A stretch of DNA of 64,000 nucleotides from Lasiodiplodia sp. COLG20 (lineage: Eukaryota > Ascomycota > Dothideomycetes > Botryosphaeriales > Botryosphaeriaceae), in assembly GCA_009801085.1 (NCBI GenBank), contig VNWV01000006.1, forward strand, positions 1,674,001 through 1,738,000, read 5' to 3'. Shown piece after piece: positions 11,458 to 22,314 of this stretch. Under the pieces are notes generated by a model. It was not told the origin of the DNA. It did not search any database and saw nothing but the letters and a program-made list of their open reading frames with translations. A program made the translations under genes and the position numbers. The first letter of the stretch is position 1. The number at the start of each line of letters is the position of its first letter.

Positions 11458-12544
11458 TTTCTCACTGCCTACGTTTTCTCTAAAAAGAAAAAAAAAAAAG
11501 CGGGAGGTTCGACCTAAGTAAAAAGTTGATGGCGAGTTGGTAAAGAACAACAAACTGATTCACTGAAGATGTGAAATTGTAGGCCGGTACATACATTTCG
11601 GCTTATTTGAAATCTAAATATATTCAAAGTGATAGGCACTCATGCGCTATAATGAGTTGTTGATTTATTGCAGTTTTCCAGGCAAAATCACACCTCTGAG
11701 GATACTTTGAATCATGAAACATGAATTGTCATCCATACCATCTTTATTTAGCAGCCGGTCTTCGCGAGAGGAATTTTCCACATCCAAGCCCAGCTGCATC
11801 GATACCTCTACTAAAGGACTTCTACGTGGAGAGGAATGTTAAACCTACAGGTAAAAGGAGACATTCCATCGTTATATGTTCAGATGAGCGTGAGTCGGGT
11901 GTTCAATCACACCAAGTGCAATCTATCCTCAAATAATGAAAGAGCAACATCGCTACCAAAGATCATTTACTGTAATCACCCTCAAGTGGCAAAGTTAGTG
12001 GTCATCTCTCGGACAAGAGAATTTGTTGAGGGCCAAATTTTGCACGTAAATTGAGCACACCAAAGGCTTCTATAACAACTGATATTCAACGGAGTCAGCA
12101 CATAAAAAAGAGACCAATGACACACGACAAGCGGAGCACCAACCGTAACCCTCGCAAAGAGACTAATACCGCCCTCTCATAAGACGATACACCGAAACCA
12201 ATCACAGTGCAGCCTTTTTTCAAACGCTTAAGAAGAGATACAAAGTCAGCCCCATGCAATATGTGTCCATTCTTATGCAAAACCGCGACAATGCGACCAG
12301 AACGATTTCCATAAAAATCAGGGGTCTATGAACAATGACCGTACTCCCCAATAAAAAAGAAAGTAATCCCAATCGAAGCGAAAGTAATAAAAAAGAATTA
12401 GTACACGAACTGGCCATCTCCCTTTCTTGTGCAGCAACATGCTTAGGTATAATCGGGGGATTCAAAAAACACAAAGCCCATCCATCATCCACTGCCCTCA
12501 TGGTGATAGTCTCTACCTATCCCCACCACCTCCTTTACTCGCAT
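11458..12544. other. Intergenic: convergent 3' flanks of MFS and DnaJ genes
   Basis: About 1.1 kb between two convergent stops. It contains an A-rich tract (about 11483-11499) just after the MFS stop, a plausible 3'-end signal. No coding frame with protein-like composition was seen. Confidence 0.5.
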
Positions 12545-14444
12545 CTAAGCACTAGCAGCCGCGGCCGCAGCCGGCTGCTCGCCCTTCTCCCCCTTCTTCT
12601 TCTTCTTGTCGCTCTTGTGCTCCTTCTTCGCTGCGGCTTCAGCCATCAGCTGCTCGAAAGCCATAAAGTCTCCTTCCTCCTCCGGGTCGCGCTCGGCCTT
12701 GGCGAACAGCTCTCCGATGATGACGATGGCCTGGGCGCGCTCGATGCGCTTCTCCAGCTTGACCGCCTTATCCTGCAGCACCTTGTCGCACACGTCGCGC
12801 AGCACGCTCTGGATCTCGAACTTGCTGCCGCGCCACGCCGCCGCGAGGATCTTGCCCGTCACCAGCTTCTCGAACTCGGCCTTCTTCTCGTCCGTCCACT
12901 CCTCGCCGCCCGCCTCCTCGGCCTTGGCCATGGCCTCCATGCTCATCTGCGCGTCGATGGCCGTCGAGATGGTGCCCCACGTCTCCTTGGCCAGCTGGCC
13001 CTTGTCCTTCAGCCTGCCGAAGAAGCCGCCGATGCCGAGGAACTTCTGGCTCTTGAGGAAGTTGGTGCCCTTGCTCGTGTACACCTGGCCGATGGCGTGC
13101 AGGATCTCGAGGCCGAAGCTCTCCATCTTCAGGTTCTCCACCTCCAGCTTCATCTGCTCCTTGAAGCTCGCCGTCACGTCCGCCCCCTTGTCGCTCTCGG
13201 TCCAGATGTTGAGGCGCTTGACCAGCTTGTCCGCCAGCGTCGCCACCCGCTCGTCCCGCACCTTCTTGCGCTCCATCTCGTACGCCGCCAGCTCCTCGCG
13301 CTGCTCCTTGGTCAGCCCACCCTTCTTCTTCTCCTTCGCCCGCAGCTCCTTCTCCTTCTCCGACACACCCGCCGCGTCCATCCGCGCCTGCTCCTCGCTC
13401 CTGTCCATGATCGCCAGCCGCGTCGGCACGCCCTTGGGGCGCGGCGTGCTGGTACCCGAAGCCGACGGGCTCGGCGTAGCGTCGGCAGCGGCGCCAGGAG
13501 CAGCAGCGGGGGCGGCGGCGGCGGCGGCGGGAACATCCTCCTCGGCGGACGCATGCTTCTCGGGTGCGGGAGCGGCTGCGCCGGAAGTAGTAGCGCCAGC
13601 AGCAGCAGCAGTCTCGCCGCCCGGAGCGGTGCCAGCGGCCTCAGCGGCTTCCTGCTCCGAGGCGGCAGCGGCAGCGGCGGCGGCTTCTTCCTCTTCCATC
13701 TCCTTCATGGTGATGTCCATCGTGTGCGTGAGGTCCTTCATGAGAGAAATCTCGCCGATCCTGCAGTACAAGTCCCATCGGTCAGCATTCCGCATATCCT
13801 ATACGTCCCGGCGTGTGGCGCGCGTCAGGTGCGAGTAGGCCTACCAGTCCACGAAAGCCTCGCCGCCAAAAATCATGCCGAAGAACTCGGCCGGGTCCTC
13901 TGTTTTTCGAGTAGAAATACGTCAGCCATCGTCTTGCTGTCATTCTAAATTGACGAGCCCTCCCATGTCGAGTCCTGGGGTGTTCATGGGGCTGGCCTAC
14001 CGAAACCGCTGTGCGGCACCGCTCCTTCCTTGCCGTGCAAGTCATATTGTTTTCTGAGTTCCTTGTCGCTGAGGACTTGGTATGCCTCGCCAATCTGTTT
14101 TCACCGCGCGTTGGTTGCGTTGGTCAAATTTATTGCGTGGGGGGGCCCAGCTGCATGCGGGAGCGAAAAAAAGGCGGCGCGGGGCAGCGGGCAGCAGCAG
14201 CAGCGAGGAAGTCTTACAGCCTGGAATTTCTCGTGCGCACTCTCGTCGCCGGGGTTCTTGTCTGCAAGGAAACAGAGTAAGTCAGTACTGCAGTTCGCGA
14301 GGGAGGAGAGCGGTCGCAGGGCGGTGCATGTCTCATACCCGGGTGCAGCTTGATCGCAAGCTTGCGATATGCTTTCTTGATCTCGATCTCAGACGCGGTG
14401 GGCGGCACCTGCAGGGCGTCGTAGTAGCTTGTGTCGACAACCAT
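12545..14444 (-). CDS. DnaJ/Hsp40 co-chaperone with DnaJ-X domain (Caj1/Djp1-like)
   Basis: Five exons, complement(12545..13760, 13845..13899, 14001..14094, 14218..14261, 14339..14444); 504 residues, all phases consistent. The J domain (residues 4-70) begins [17 protein letters not shown]. The HPDKNP motif is created across the first splice junction, and [18 protein letters not shown] is helix IV. A glycine/phenylalanine-like link ([20 protein letters not shown]) leads to [20 protein letters not shown], a signature of the Caj1/Djp1 group. Then comes an Ala/Glu low-complexity insert (about 125-215) and the DnaJ-X domain with a conserved [12 protein letters not shown] segment. The tail is Lys-rich. 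Family members stimulate Hsp70 ATPase; Djp1 assists peroxisomal/mitochondrial import, Caj1 acts at the plasma membrane. The exact orthologue is uncertain. Confidence 0.92.
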
Positions 14445-15038
14445 GCTGAGTGTGTCGGAGGGTGGGTATCGAGGGCAAAACGCGTAGGAATGGAGAGTGT
14501 TTGGGGGGAGCGGCGGTGCCTTGGGCGAATGTTGTGCTGGATTACGGAAAGGCGGCAAGCCAACAAGCGGCGGGACCCTTGCCCATGACGACGATTTTCT
14601 CACTGCACCCGACGCGCGCAAAGCCACACTGGGGCAACGATCATCCGAACACCCCTCCAAGCCACAAACGCGACGTCACAGCCAGCCGGCGGAGCCCGCA
14701 GCAAGAGAAAAATGTTGTGGTACAAGAAGCTTTTAATATATCGACAGAAACCCGTTCCCGAAGATGCCGTCGTCATGCCTGATGCAAACGCCGTGCTAAA
14801 CCGTGCCGTAATAATCGTCCATCCCCAGAACTGAGCTATCGAGGAGGGCCACCTGTTTCACCTCCTGTATATGATGCTCGTAGACTAAACGCCGTTGCAA
14901 TGTAACCGCCTGCGGAGCAAGCCCAAACTTTTTCCCCCTCTCCCAGAAGCCCTCAAGGAAACTAGAGAGAAATAATCCCACCGGATCCGTGAATACACAT
15001 GAGTTGGACGTCATTAGTGCGCTGATTCCCTTCGTCGC
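14445..15038. other. Intergenic: DnaJ gene promoter and 3' flank of eIF4E
   Basis: About 590 bases between the DnaJ start and the eIF4E stop, both on the minus strand. No supported gene. The right portion should contain the eIF4E 3' UTR. Confidence 0.5.
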
Positions 15039-15937
15039 TTACACGACAAACTTGGCCTTCGCCCTGGTGCTACCGGAGTGCGCGCTGTCGGTGTGACCCG
15101 AGAACTCAACCTGGTCGTTCTCCTTCAGCGTCAGCGCCTCCTTGAAGCGTGCGCCAATCTTCATCAGGACGTCCTTGCCCTGCTCGAAGCTCCTGCCCTT
15201 GCCGCCGGCGTTGTTACCGTCGCCGCCGCCAGGGAACGGCTTGCCGACGGTGCGCGTCCACAGGCCGATACGGTAGAAGCCCTTACGGACGTTGACAACG
15301 ACGCCCATCACCTCACCGTCACCCTCGTCTTCCAGTGTCTCACCGATGGCGGCCAGCATGACGTGGAGCCACAGCGAGTCGATGTCGATGAGCTTCTTGT
15401 CGCGGAAGGAGAAAGACCACTTGCCACCATGCTTGTTCTGAGGGTCCTCCCACTCGGGACGGACGCCCTGCTTGAAGAGATGGTAGTCGGACTTCAGGGC
15501 CAGCTGCGAGGTCGGAGTGATGTTGTTCTGTAGCCGACACGTCAGTCATGACCAGCGCCGCGAGTCAAGCAGCCGAAACATACGTAGATACCCCAAAACT
15601 CCTCGACCGAGTCAAAGGAAATGACCTCCTTCAGCAGCTCGTTCCAGTTGTCACCCTGCGCAGCAATGGGTCAGCATGGTGTCGCGGCAGCCTTGCAATT
15701 GCGGCGCAGACGTACCTTGCCGCTCGGCGGCTTGGTGAACCAGAGAGTCCACGCGTTCATAAGCGGGTGCTTGACGTTGAAGTTGTTGGGGTCGTGGAAG
15801 ACGGTAACCGGGTCACTGTCATTGTAAGGGACCTTGCCCTCCTCTCCTTCCTTTGTGCCATTCATGTTTCCGCCCTCAGGTGAGATCGGAATCGTGTCGA
15901 GAGGGACGGGCTCTTGGGGGTTTGCGGTAGCGGCCAT
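15039..15937 (-). CDS. tif45: Translation initiation factor eIF4E (mRNA cap-binding protein)
   Basis: Three exons, complement(15039..15527, 15584..15655, 15716..15937); 260 residues, phase 0 at each junction. After a polar N-terminus the core reads HPLMNAWTLWFTKPPSGKGD, the classical eIF4E opening, followed by NWNELLKEVISFDSVEEFWG, where the VEEFWG tryptophan belongs to the eIF4G/4E-BP-binding surface. Further motifs are RPEWEDPQNKHGGKWSFSF and the IGLWTRT segment; the tryptophans at these places stack the m7G cap. By family it binds the mRNA 5' cap in the cytosol and recruits eIF4G. A small insertion (PFPGGGDGNNAGGKGRSFEQ) sits before the last helix. Start context is good (GCC ATG G). Confidence 0.97.
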
Positions 15938-17191
15938 GGTGGTATGTCGGTCTGCGCAAATGTGGGCGGCGACGGGCTTTAGGCGTGCCTAAAAGCGTTT
16001 GGCGAGGTTTAGGCGGGTGTAACCGCGGAACGCTTCAAGCGTGCTTCAAGGTTGAGACGCGCGAAGCGAACGGGCCGGTAGGCTGCAGAGGAGCTGTGGA
16101 TGGTCCCGCCTGGTGATACGCCAAGCAGTACGGATGCGGGAGTGCCGAAAGGCTTTTGTTGTGGATGTCGTAGGGTTTGTAGCGGGGAAAAGCTCTTCAG
16201 CGATGGCTTTAAAGGTCAAGCTCGCAGCGAAAAGTCGGGCAGTTGCGAAGTTGCGCGAGAGCGGCAAGTGCGGCTTGGCGCAGGTCCCGCCTCAACTTCG
16301 GCCTTATTGGTGCCTGCTCATCTGCCGCTTCCCGTTCAAGAGCTTTCCCCCGCGCTGTGCTTCACAGCTGACGCACGTCCGAGCTTCTTGAGATGATACT
16401 CCTCTAGCAGCGAATAGGCTTCAGCGCCTGCCGACGTCTCATTTGCTGGCTTCCATTGCAGGACTGCAAAAGCACTGTTGAGCCCGGGACGATTGTCATC
16501 GATGTCGCATGGGGAGTCGCAAACGATGATGCAATCGTATTATGATCTCCAGATAATTTGGAAGTCATGAAACACCCTCCTGCTATTGGGCAGCCAGCGT
16601 GTTTGGCATTCGTGTCATGATCGTGTTTCAGCAGATTCTCAGTCACCAACAAAGGAACACATGACGTCATATGGCTGGAACAAAGGAGCTCAATAGGTAG
16701 CATTGAATTCGTGCTATTTGTATGTGTACCGCACCAGCTGGAGTGAGCCTCATGGGATCTAGAGACACACACCAACAGTTCCCGATTACCGGGTAATGTA
16801 ATTCGATATCAGCACATCTTCGGCACAACCGACGCCACTGAAGCGGCATGATTGTAATTTGACATCCGTGCTATGGGTACCTGAGGGTTCGAAATGTAAA
16901 TGCAAACTGAGAAACACGTGTCTGTGACTGAGGGATACTAGGAGATGGCATGCAGAACCAATCGCCGTCACTTAGGCGAAAGGGACTTGTGCCCGCAAGT
17001 GCGAATTATTATATTAGTAGCAGAAGAAACGAGTCGCCTCGGCCGACTGCTTCGCTCACGCTGTGGAGAGCTTGAAGAATGAGGTGATACATGCTCTGGT
17101 CGTTATACATAATTGGTTACCGTTTTGTTTCTGAGGGGACCATATACCAAGAAGATCAGATGCGATTGGACAGATGCGCAGCAGGCTACCT
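15938..17191. other. Intergenic: eIF4E promoter and 3' flank of squalene synthase
   Basis: About 1.25 kb. A G/C-rich portion (15938-16400) next to the eIF4E start probably carries its promoter and 5' leader. The rest has no frame with a plausible ATG and codon use. No RNA gene recognised. Confidence 0.45.
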
Positions 17192-18822
17192 CTAGAGCTC
17201 GCCGTGATCGAACTTGTGGATGGCTTCCTGTGCTTCGGGAGAGCCAGGTGCGGGCGCCTTGAACAAGCCCTGCTTGAGCTGGGCGAAGGCAATGTCGAAT
17301 CTTGCACCAGCAAACCAAGCGACAAGGATCTGTGGGATGAATGGTTAGTGGACGATGAAGTTGGTGTTGTGGTGTTGTGTGGAACGGGAAAATTTGACGC
17401 TTACCATGCAAAAGGTGACTATCGTTAGCGTGGAAATTACGGCAATTCCCATGTAGATCAGGTCCCACTTGGCGTCCTCCTCCTCCTTCTTCTTCTTGGC
17501 CTCCTCCTCCGGGCTCAGCGAAGTCTTCATCTCCCTGTTCTGGGCTGTTTGCGACGGGAAGATCGACTCGATGAATTGCTCAATCTACTGGAACGTTAGT
17601 AACCCGTCGACACGCCGCGGGAATATTTCGACTTACCCTGCCGCAAGCGATGCTGATCTCGAGGAAGTTGGGATCTCTGGGATCATTCTTCTTGAGAATC
17701 TTACGAGAGAAGTCCTTGAAGACCTCACAGACAATCTGCAGGTTCTGCGTTGACCGGACCATCAGTTCGCACGCCTGGCCCTTGGTGATTTTGACGTTCT
17801 TCTCGAAAATGGCGGGGTTGCGGAAGCACAATTCCAGCGTCGCAATCGCCATGGTCTGCGGGATGGCGCAGAAGTTGAACACACTTTGGTCCCTGAGACC
17901 GGCGAGGTAGAACAAGCAATCAGGCGCACGGCGCAGCGCAGTCAAGATCATCTCTGAGTTGCAGTTGAGAGCCTTGTCGCGGTTCTCAGGCTTGAAGAGG
18001 TCTTCGAAGTTGTCGACGTGCTTCGACCAGATTTCCTTAGGCCAGAACTTCCGGTTGTCATCCAAATCCTCCTTGATGTCTCTGATGATGTTGACCTGCT
18101 GCAAGAATTGACCCATGGACTCCTGCAGCTCCGGGCGCTTGAGAAGGGCGGTATTGGCCAGGTCGGCCTCGACGAAGAGGCGCGTCAGACCCTCTCCAAC
18201 AAGACCAGCAACGTAGTGGCAGTACAGCTCATAGTCCTTGACGGTGTTGACACCGTAGGTGTTGTGCTCGGCATTGTTGGCGTAGTCAGCCATGCCATCA
18301 CCCATCTTCTTGGTGATGTCCTTGATGATGGCCTGATACGGCTTCTTGATCTTCTTGAACTCCTCGATCACGACCTCGAACTCGACAAGCAGCTGCCTGT
18401 CCTTCTCATTGGGACCGTTCCCATTGAAATTCCAACCATCCTTCTCCAGAATCTGGTCGAATTGGCGCAGCAGAGGCTCCTTCGTCTTGAGGTCGATGGT
18501 CATATCATCTTCGATGGTATCGAGGCCACGGAGGATAAGGTAGAAGAGGCAGACGGGGACGAGCAGCTCGGGATGCAGCTCCTGGATGACGGCGGCGAAG
18601 CTGCGGCTGGTCATCTGCAGGAAGACGAAGCATTGGCGCAGCGTCGGGCATTCCTTGGACTCATCGCGCTCGTGGACGGGGTTGTGCCAGACCTTCCTAA
18701 AGCCTGGATCAGTTTGCGCAACAGTTGTGAGTGCGCAAAGGAGCAATGGCGCACCATTGGATTATGGACCGCAGCTCCTGCACGTGGAACAGGTAGTACA
18801 CGATATCCGACGCTTTCGGCAT
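17192..18822 (-). CDS. erg9: Squalene synthase (farnesyl-diphosphate farnesyltransferase)
   Basis: Four exons, complement(17192..17329, 17405..17584, 17637..18696, 18755..18822); 481 residues with exact phase. The first exon reads [20 protein letters not shown] and joins to [12 protein letters not shown]. Catalytic aspartate-rich motif 1 is DTIEDD (residues 82-87) in [30 protein letters not shown] is the NADPH/substrate segment, and the second acidic motif is [12 protein letters not shown]. The protein continues with [19 protein letters not shown] and ends with a membrane anchor ([36 protein letters not shown]), the GARFDIA signature of fungal Erg9. It couples two farnesyl-PP to squalene at the ER, committing carbon to ergosterol. 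Only the two downstream exons encode the anchor, so gene callers may miss them. Sterol-responsive control is likely by family; no element was identified. Confidence 0.97.
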
Positions 18823-19497
18823 GTTGACAGGACGCGTACGCGACTGAGAGCTGAGAAGGGGGTTGGACGAAGTGTGGTGTCAACTCAGCGCGAGAGTCTG
18901 CGGGGATGGTGGTCGCGCGCGGAAGGAAGGTTGGGCGGTCGAATGTGCAGCTGACGGCTGATTATCCCACCATCGGCATGGCTCTGGATATTATAAGGAG
19001 AGGCGCCCAGCAGCGATCTGAGCCTCCTCCGCTTTTTGTGTGCAGGGCCCTCTTGAGTCTGACCGCCGGGCGCGGCGGCACTAGAACTCCGGCCCCGTGC
19101 GCGCCTGGATTCGTGGACGACCGCATCCTCATCTTCCGTCGGCGTCGCGGAAACTCCGCATCGCCGCCGCCACACACAACTACCCAGTCATGTGCGACCC
19201 TCATCTCACATCAAATTGTCCACGTTTCATTCTCTATAATCGGTGTCTTAACAGGATATCTACGTCGTTATAGCCCCACATGATGGGCGTCGAGCAAATC
19301 GCGCTCGTCCCTATGCATCCCAACGCCGAGAGCAAGTCGTAATCATCTCAACAAACGTAAAGCGGGAACGTGCGACACTCACCGGTGCCTCGCAAATACA
19401 TCTACAAATTTCGAAAACGGAAGAGATGCGAATACATTAAGAGAAAGTAAAAAACAAAAAAAGAAACGGAATAAAGAATGAAGACACGCAATGCACC
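18823..19497. other. Intergenic: erg9 promoter and 3' flank of the ankyrin/TPR gene
   Basis: About 675 bases. The left portion is the erg9 promoter. The right end is A-rich before the ankyrin gene stop (about 19436-19475) and may hold its 3' UTR. Overlapping small frames on both strands look like shadows of G/C-rich sequence. Confidence 0.45.
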
Positions 19498-22314
19498 TCA
19501 CTTGAGCTTGTCCCAGAAAGTGAATTTCGACGATACGGACATTGGTCGTCCCCTTACCGAGCCTTCTGTACTCGACCGATCCGAGTCTCTGCGGCTCATT
19601 GAGGAATCTAAAGCGCCCGACTTCTTCTTGTATTTCTTGATGAGCATCTGGATCTCAGGAGAGCTTCGCTGAGCGAGTTTCGCTGAGTTCTGGCCGTAAT
19701 TGTCCGCCGCGCTGATGTCGGCTCCTCGTTCGATGAGGGCGGCAACGTTGCCCTCTTGTCTCTTTTCGATTGCAACGTGAAGAGGCGTGCGACCGGCAAC
19801 ATCCTTCGCCTCCTTTTCCGCCTGACGATCAAGCAGCGCGCCGAGTAAGCGCTCCCCGCCGCTCTTGGAGGCTGCTATGTGGAGGGTTGTCTCGCGCTCC
19901 TTGTTGGGTGTATTCAAGCTGCCTCCTTTTCCCAGGATCGCATCGATAATCTCAACGCTGCCGCTTTTGCGCACTGCACGATGGAGTGCAGTGTCGCCCT
20001 TCTTGTCCGTGGCGTTGACGTCTGCACCGGCCGAAAGCAACAGCCTGACTGTGGTGAGATGCCTCTCTTCGGCTGCATACATCAAAGGCGTTCCGCCGGT
20101 CGAGGTTTTGGCTTCGATGTGTGCGTGCTTCTCGAGGAGTAAGTGTGATATCTCGGATGAGCCTGCGAAGCTCGAGAGAAGAAGAGGGGTCCAACTGGCA
20201 TCTACGCCCACCAAGTAAGTATCCACCATAACATCCTTGCTGGCAGGAAGCTTACCTGAAGAACTCGGCGATGGCCACTTTCTTGGACCTATGCATTCAA
20301 GACCAGCATCGTACTCCAACAACAGCTTCACGAGGACGGGGAGCTTCAGATCCACAGCCCGGTGAAGAGCTGTACACCCATAAGAGGTGGCATCCACTCT
20401 CGCACCTTTTCCGAGAAGAAGTGCAGCGATGGGTTCATGTCCTGCAGTGACTGCATGAATCAAAGGTGTAATGCTCCTTGCGCAACGCATTTCTGGACTG
20501 GCCCCCTTTTGAAGAATATCTTGTACTATCCCGTCCTCCTTGGATTGGATAGCATGTATGAGAGGCGTTTTCCCGTCTGCCAAAAGCGAGTCCTTTCCGA
20601 TTCCGAGATCCGATTCCATCAACAAGTTTGCGATCTCTCGCCGGCCTGCTTGAATGGCCCACTTCAAGCTTTCTTTTGCAAGCCCGCGTTGCTTGTCGAT
20701 ATCCTGGATTCGATGCAACACTTCCGTAACACCAGCTTCACTGTCCCGCTCGATGGAGCACTTCATTGCATTCCTTGGATCGAAGTTTGGAGACGCTGGG
20801 TCATGTCCGGCCTCGGTCAACCATGAGGCCCCACTGCTACCACTTGGTGTGATTTCGAGGCTCAGTTTCCGCTCGGTCAAGCTCGGTTTTCGGGGATTGT
20901 CTCCCAGGTACTGCTCGCGCAGCGCTTCGGCCAAGATGTGTTCTCCTCGTTGCTGACATATCTGGGCCAGAAGCGCTACGGCATCGAATATGAAAGCATC
21001 CCCTTTCGGCAAAGACCTTTCGGCTCCAGTAAAAGCTCGCTTCGCGTACCTTGCAGCTTTCTCCAGTCGTTCCTGCTCTTGATATATTTTCGCATAGAAG
21101 AAGTACCACCTCCAAATGTCCGGGGTCCTCTCCTTATGCTCTTCCAACAATCGGGTGTAGATTGTCTTTGCCTCCTCAAGCTGCTTCTGCTTGTAGTATA
21201 TCTGGGCCAGCCTCTCGAACACCTCAGCGTTGTCGTACACCATACCATGGTTTCTCTGACCCTCCTCCAGGTATTTGATCATCATTTTCTGGGCAGTTTC
21301 GGCTCGATGGTAGTTCCCTTTATCGAAGTCCTCGATCGCCTGTTTGTGGAACCGTTCGATAAGTCCCTTCAAGACATCTTCCGAGAAATGATCGTCAATA
21401 CTGGGGTCTGGATCGTCCTCGTCATCTGAATGCTCATCGGAACCGATGCCTGAGTCTTTCGGTACTTCGGGAACCGGAGGAACAAGTTCGGAAGTGCTGG
21501 GGATCCCCAGTGACGTTGTCTCGTTTCCGAAGCTCGGAGCCGCACCAGGGCTTCGCAACGGTGATTCGAAACCGTCCATCCACGTCTGGATTGGTCGGTC
21601 CATGACTTGGAGCCTGCCACGGATCGAGTCGGCATCGGGCTGATAGGCACTCGTTGCAGCTTCACTGACAGCAGCGGCAGACTTGATGATTTGTTCCACG
21701 TCCGTTTTGATCTCTTGTTCGCATGGCAGATCGGCCTCGATGTCGGCTGCGCCGATGTCATCGACCTCTTCCATCACCATAGGCCGTGCCACCAGAGTGG
21801 CTTTCACGTCCTCGATTCCAAGCGCTAATTCCCGGAGTTCGTGTTCAATAGAGGCATGGTTCTGCCACTGGTTGACCAGCGTCAGAGTCGACAAAGACAC
21901 GTGCAGAGCTTGCGTATACGACTTGATATGGCTCCGCAAGATGCAAATGATGTGCGACCTCATGTTCAGCCTCAACTGCGTAATCGGCTTCCTGCCAGGC
22001 GTTGTCTGCTTCGCCGCGCACTCGTCCAACAAAGACTGTAGCTTCTCCAACGTCTTCCTACAGCGTTCGAGTAGCTTGTTGATATCCTTCCAGTGGTCTT
22101 GCTCTAGATCTTGCATCTGCCGCTGCTGCCATGTCTTCTGCGTCTCTACCACCAGCCGCAACGCAATTTGGAAATTTTTGATCTCGACCCGGAAGCCGGA
22201 AACCGTCATGTCGACATGGCTGGTTGCCTCACAAAAGGCGGCTAGCTTGGAGATGATGGTGCCCGCCAGCTGGGCGATATTCGCAGCACTGGCGCAGATT
22301 GATAGGGGATCCAT
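19498..22314 (-). CDS. STAND-like N-domain / TPR / ankyrin-repeat protein
   Basis: Intronless gene. I choose the ATG at 22314 (MDPLSICASAANIAQLAGTI; 938 residues), because MDPLSI is the standard start of the fungal N-terminal domain found on STAND proteins; an upstream in-frame codon at 22347 is less likely. Order: N-terminal helical domain (1 to about 150) with a predicted amphipathic/hydrophobic first helix; an acidic linker (about 260-325); three to four TPR-like repeats (about 335-465: AQIYYKQKQLEEAKTIYTRL, YAKIYQEQERLEKAARYAKR); then about ten ankyrin repeats (about 545-900, including GGTPLMYAAEERHLTTVRLL and GDTALHRAVRKSG); and a Ser/Arg-rich tail. No NACHT or NB-ARC P-loop lies between. 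Such proteins are linked to incompatibility and innate recognition in fungi, but the ligand is unknown. Confidence 0.88.
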   Translation of the reverse strand: MDPLSICASAANIAQLAGTIISKLAAFCEATSHVDMTVSGFRVEIKNFQIALRLVVETQKTWQQRQMQDLEQDHWKDINKLLERCRKTLEKLQSLLDECAAKQTTPGRKPITQLRLNMRSHIICILRSHIKSYTQALHVSLSTLTLVNQWQNHASIEHELRELALGIEDVKATLVARPMVMEEVDDIGAADIEADLPCEQEIKTDVEQIIKSAAAVSEAATSAYQPDADSIRGRLQVMDRPIQTWMDGFESPLRSPGAAPSFGNETTSLGIPSTSELVPPVPEVPKDSGIGSDEHSDDEDDPDPSIDDHFSEDVLKGLIERFHKQAIEDFDKGNYHRAETAQKMMIKYLEEGQRNHGMVYDNAEVFERLAQIYYKQKQLEEAKTIYTRLLEEHKERTPDIWRWYFFYAKIYQEQERLEKAARYAKRAFTGAERSLPKGDAFIFDAVALLAQICQQRGEHILAEALREQYLGDNPRKPSLTERKLSLEITPSGSSGASWLTEAGHDPASPNFDPRNAMKCSIERDSEAGVTEVLHRIQDIDKQRGLAKESLKWAIQAGRREIANLLMESDLGIGKDSLLADGKTPLIHAIQSKEDGIVQDILQKGASPEMRCARSITPLIHAVTAGHEPIAALLLGKGARVDATSYGCTALHRAVDLKLPVLVKLLLEYDAGLECIGPRKWPSPSSSGKLPASKDVMVDTYLVGVDASWTPLLLSSFAGSSEISHLLLEKHAHIEAKTSTGGTPLMYAAEERHLTTVRLLLSAGADVNATDKKGDTALHRAVRKSGSVEIIDAILGKGGSLNTPNKERETTLHIAASKSGGERLLGALLDRQAEKEAKDVAGRTPLHVAIEKRQEGNVAALIERGADISAADNYGQNSAKLAQRSSPEIQMLIKKYKKKSGALDSSMSRRDSDRSSTEGSVRGRPMSVSSKFTFWDKLK

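Noticed and set aside
12335..13948. 537-codon plus-strand open frame
   Set aside because: Antisense shadow of the DnaJ-X gene: G/C-rich codon bias leaves the opposite strand open. It is Leu/Arg/Ser-monotonous with no domain, while the minus strand has clear J-domain motifs.
17580..18746. Squalene synthase read as a one-exon gene ending in [16 protein letters not shown]
   Set aside because: That ending is intron read-through. Splicing at 17637/17584 restores the conserved [14 protein letters not shown] and the C-terminal membrane anchor.
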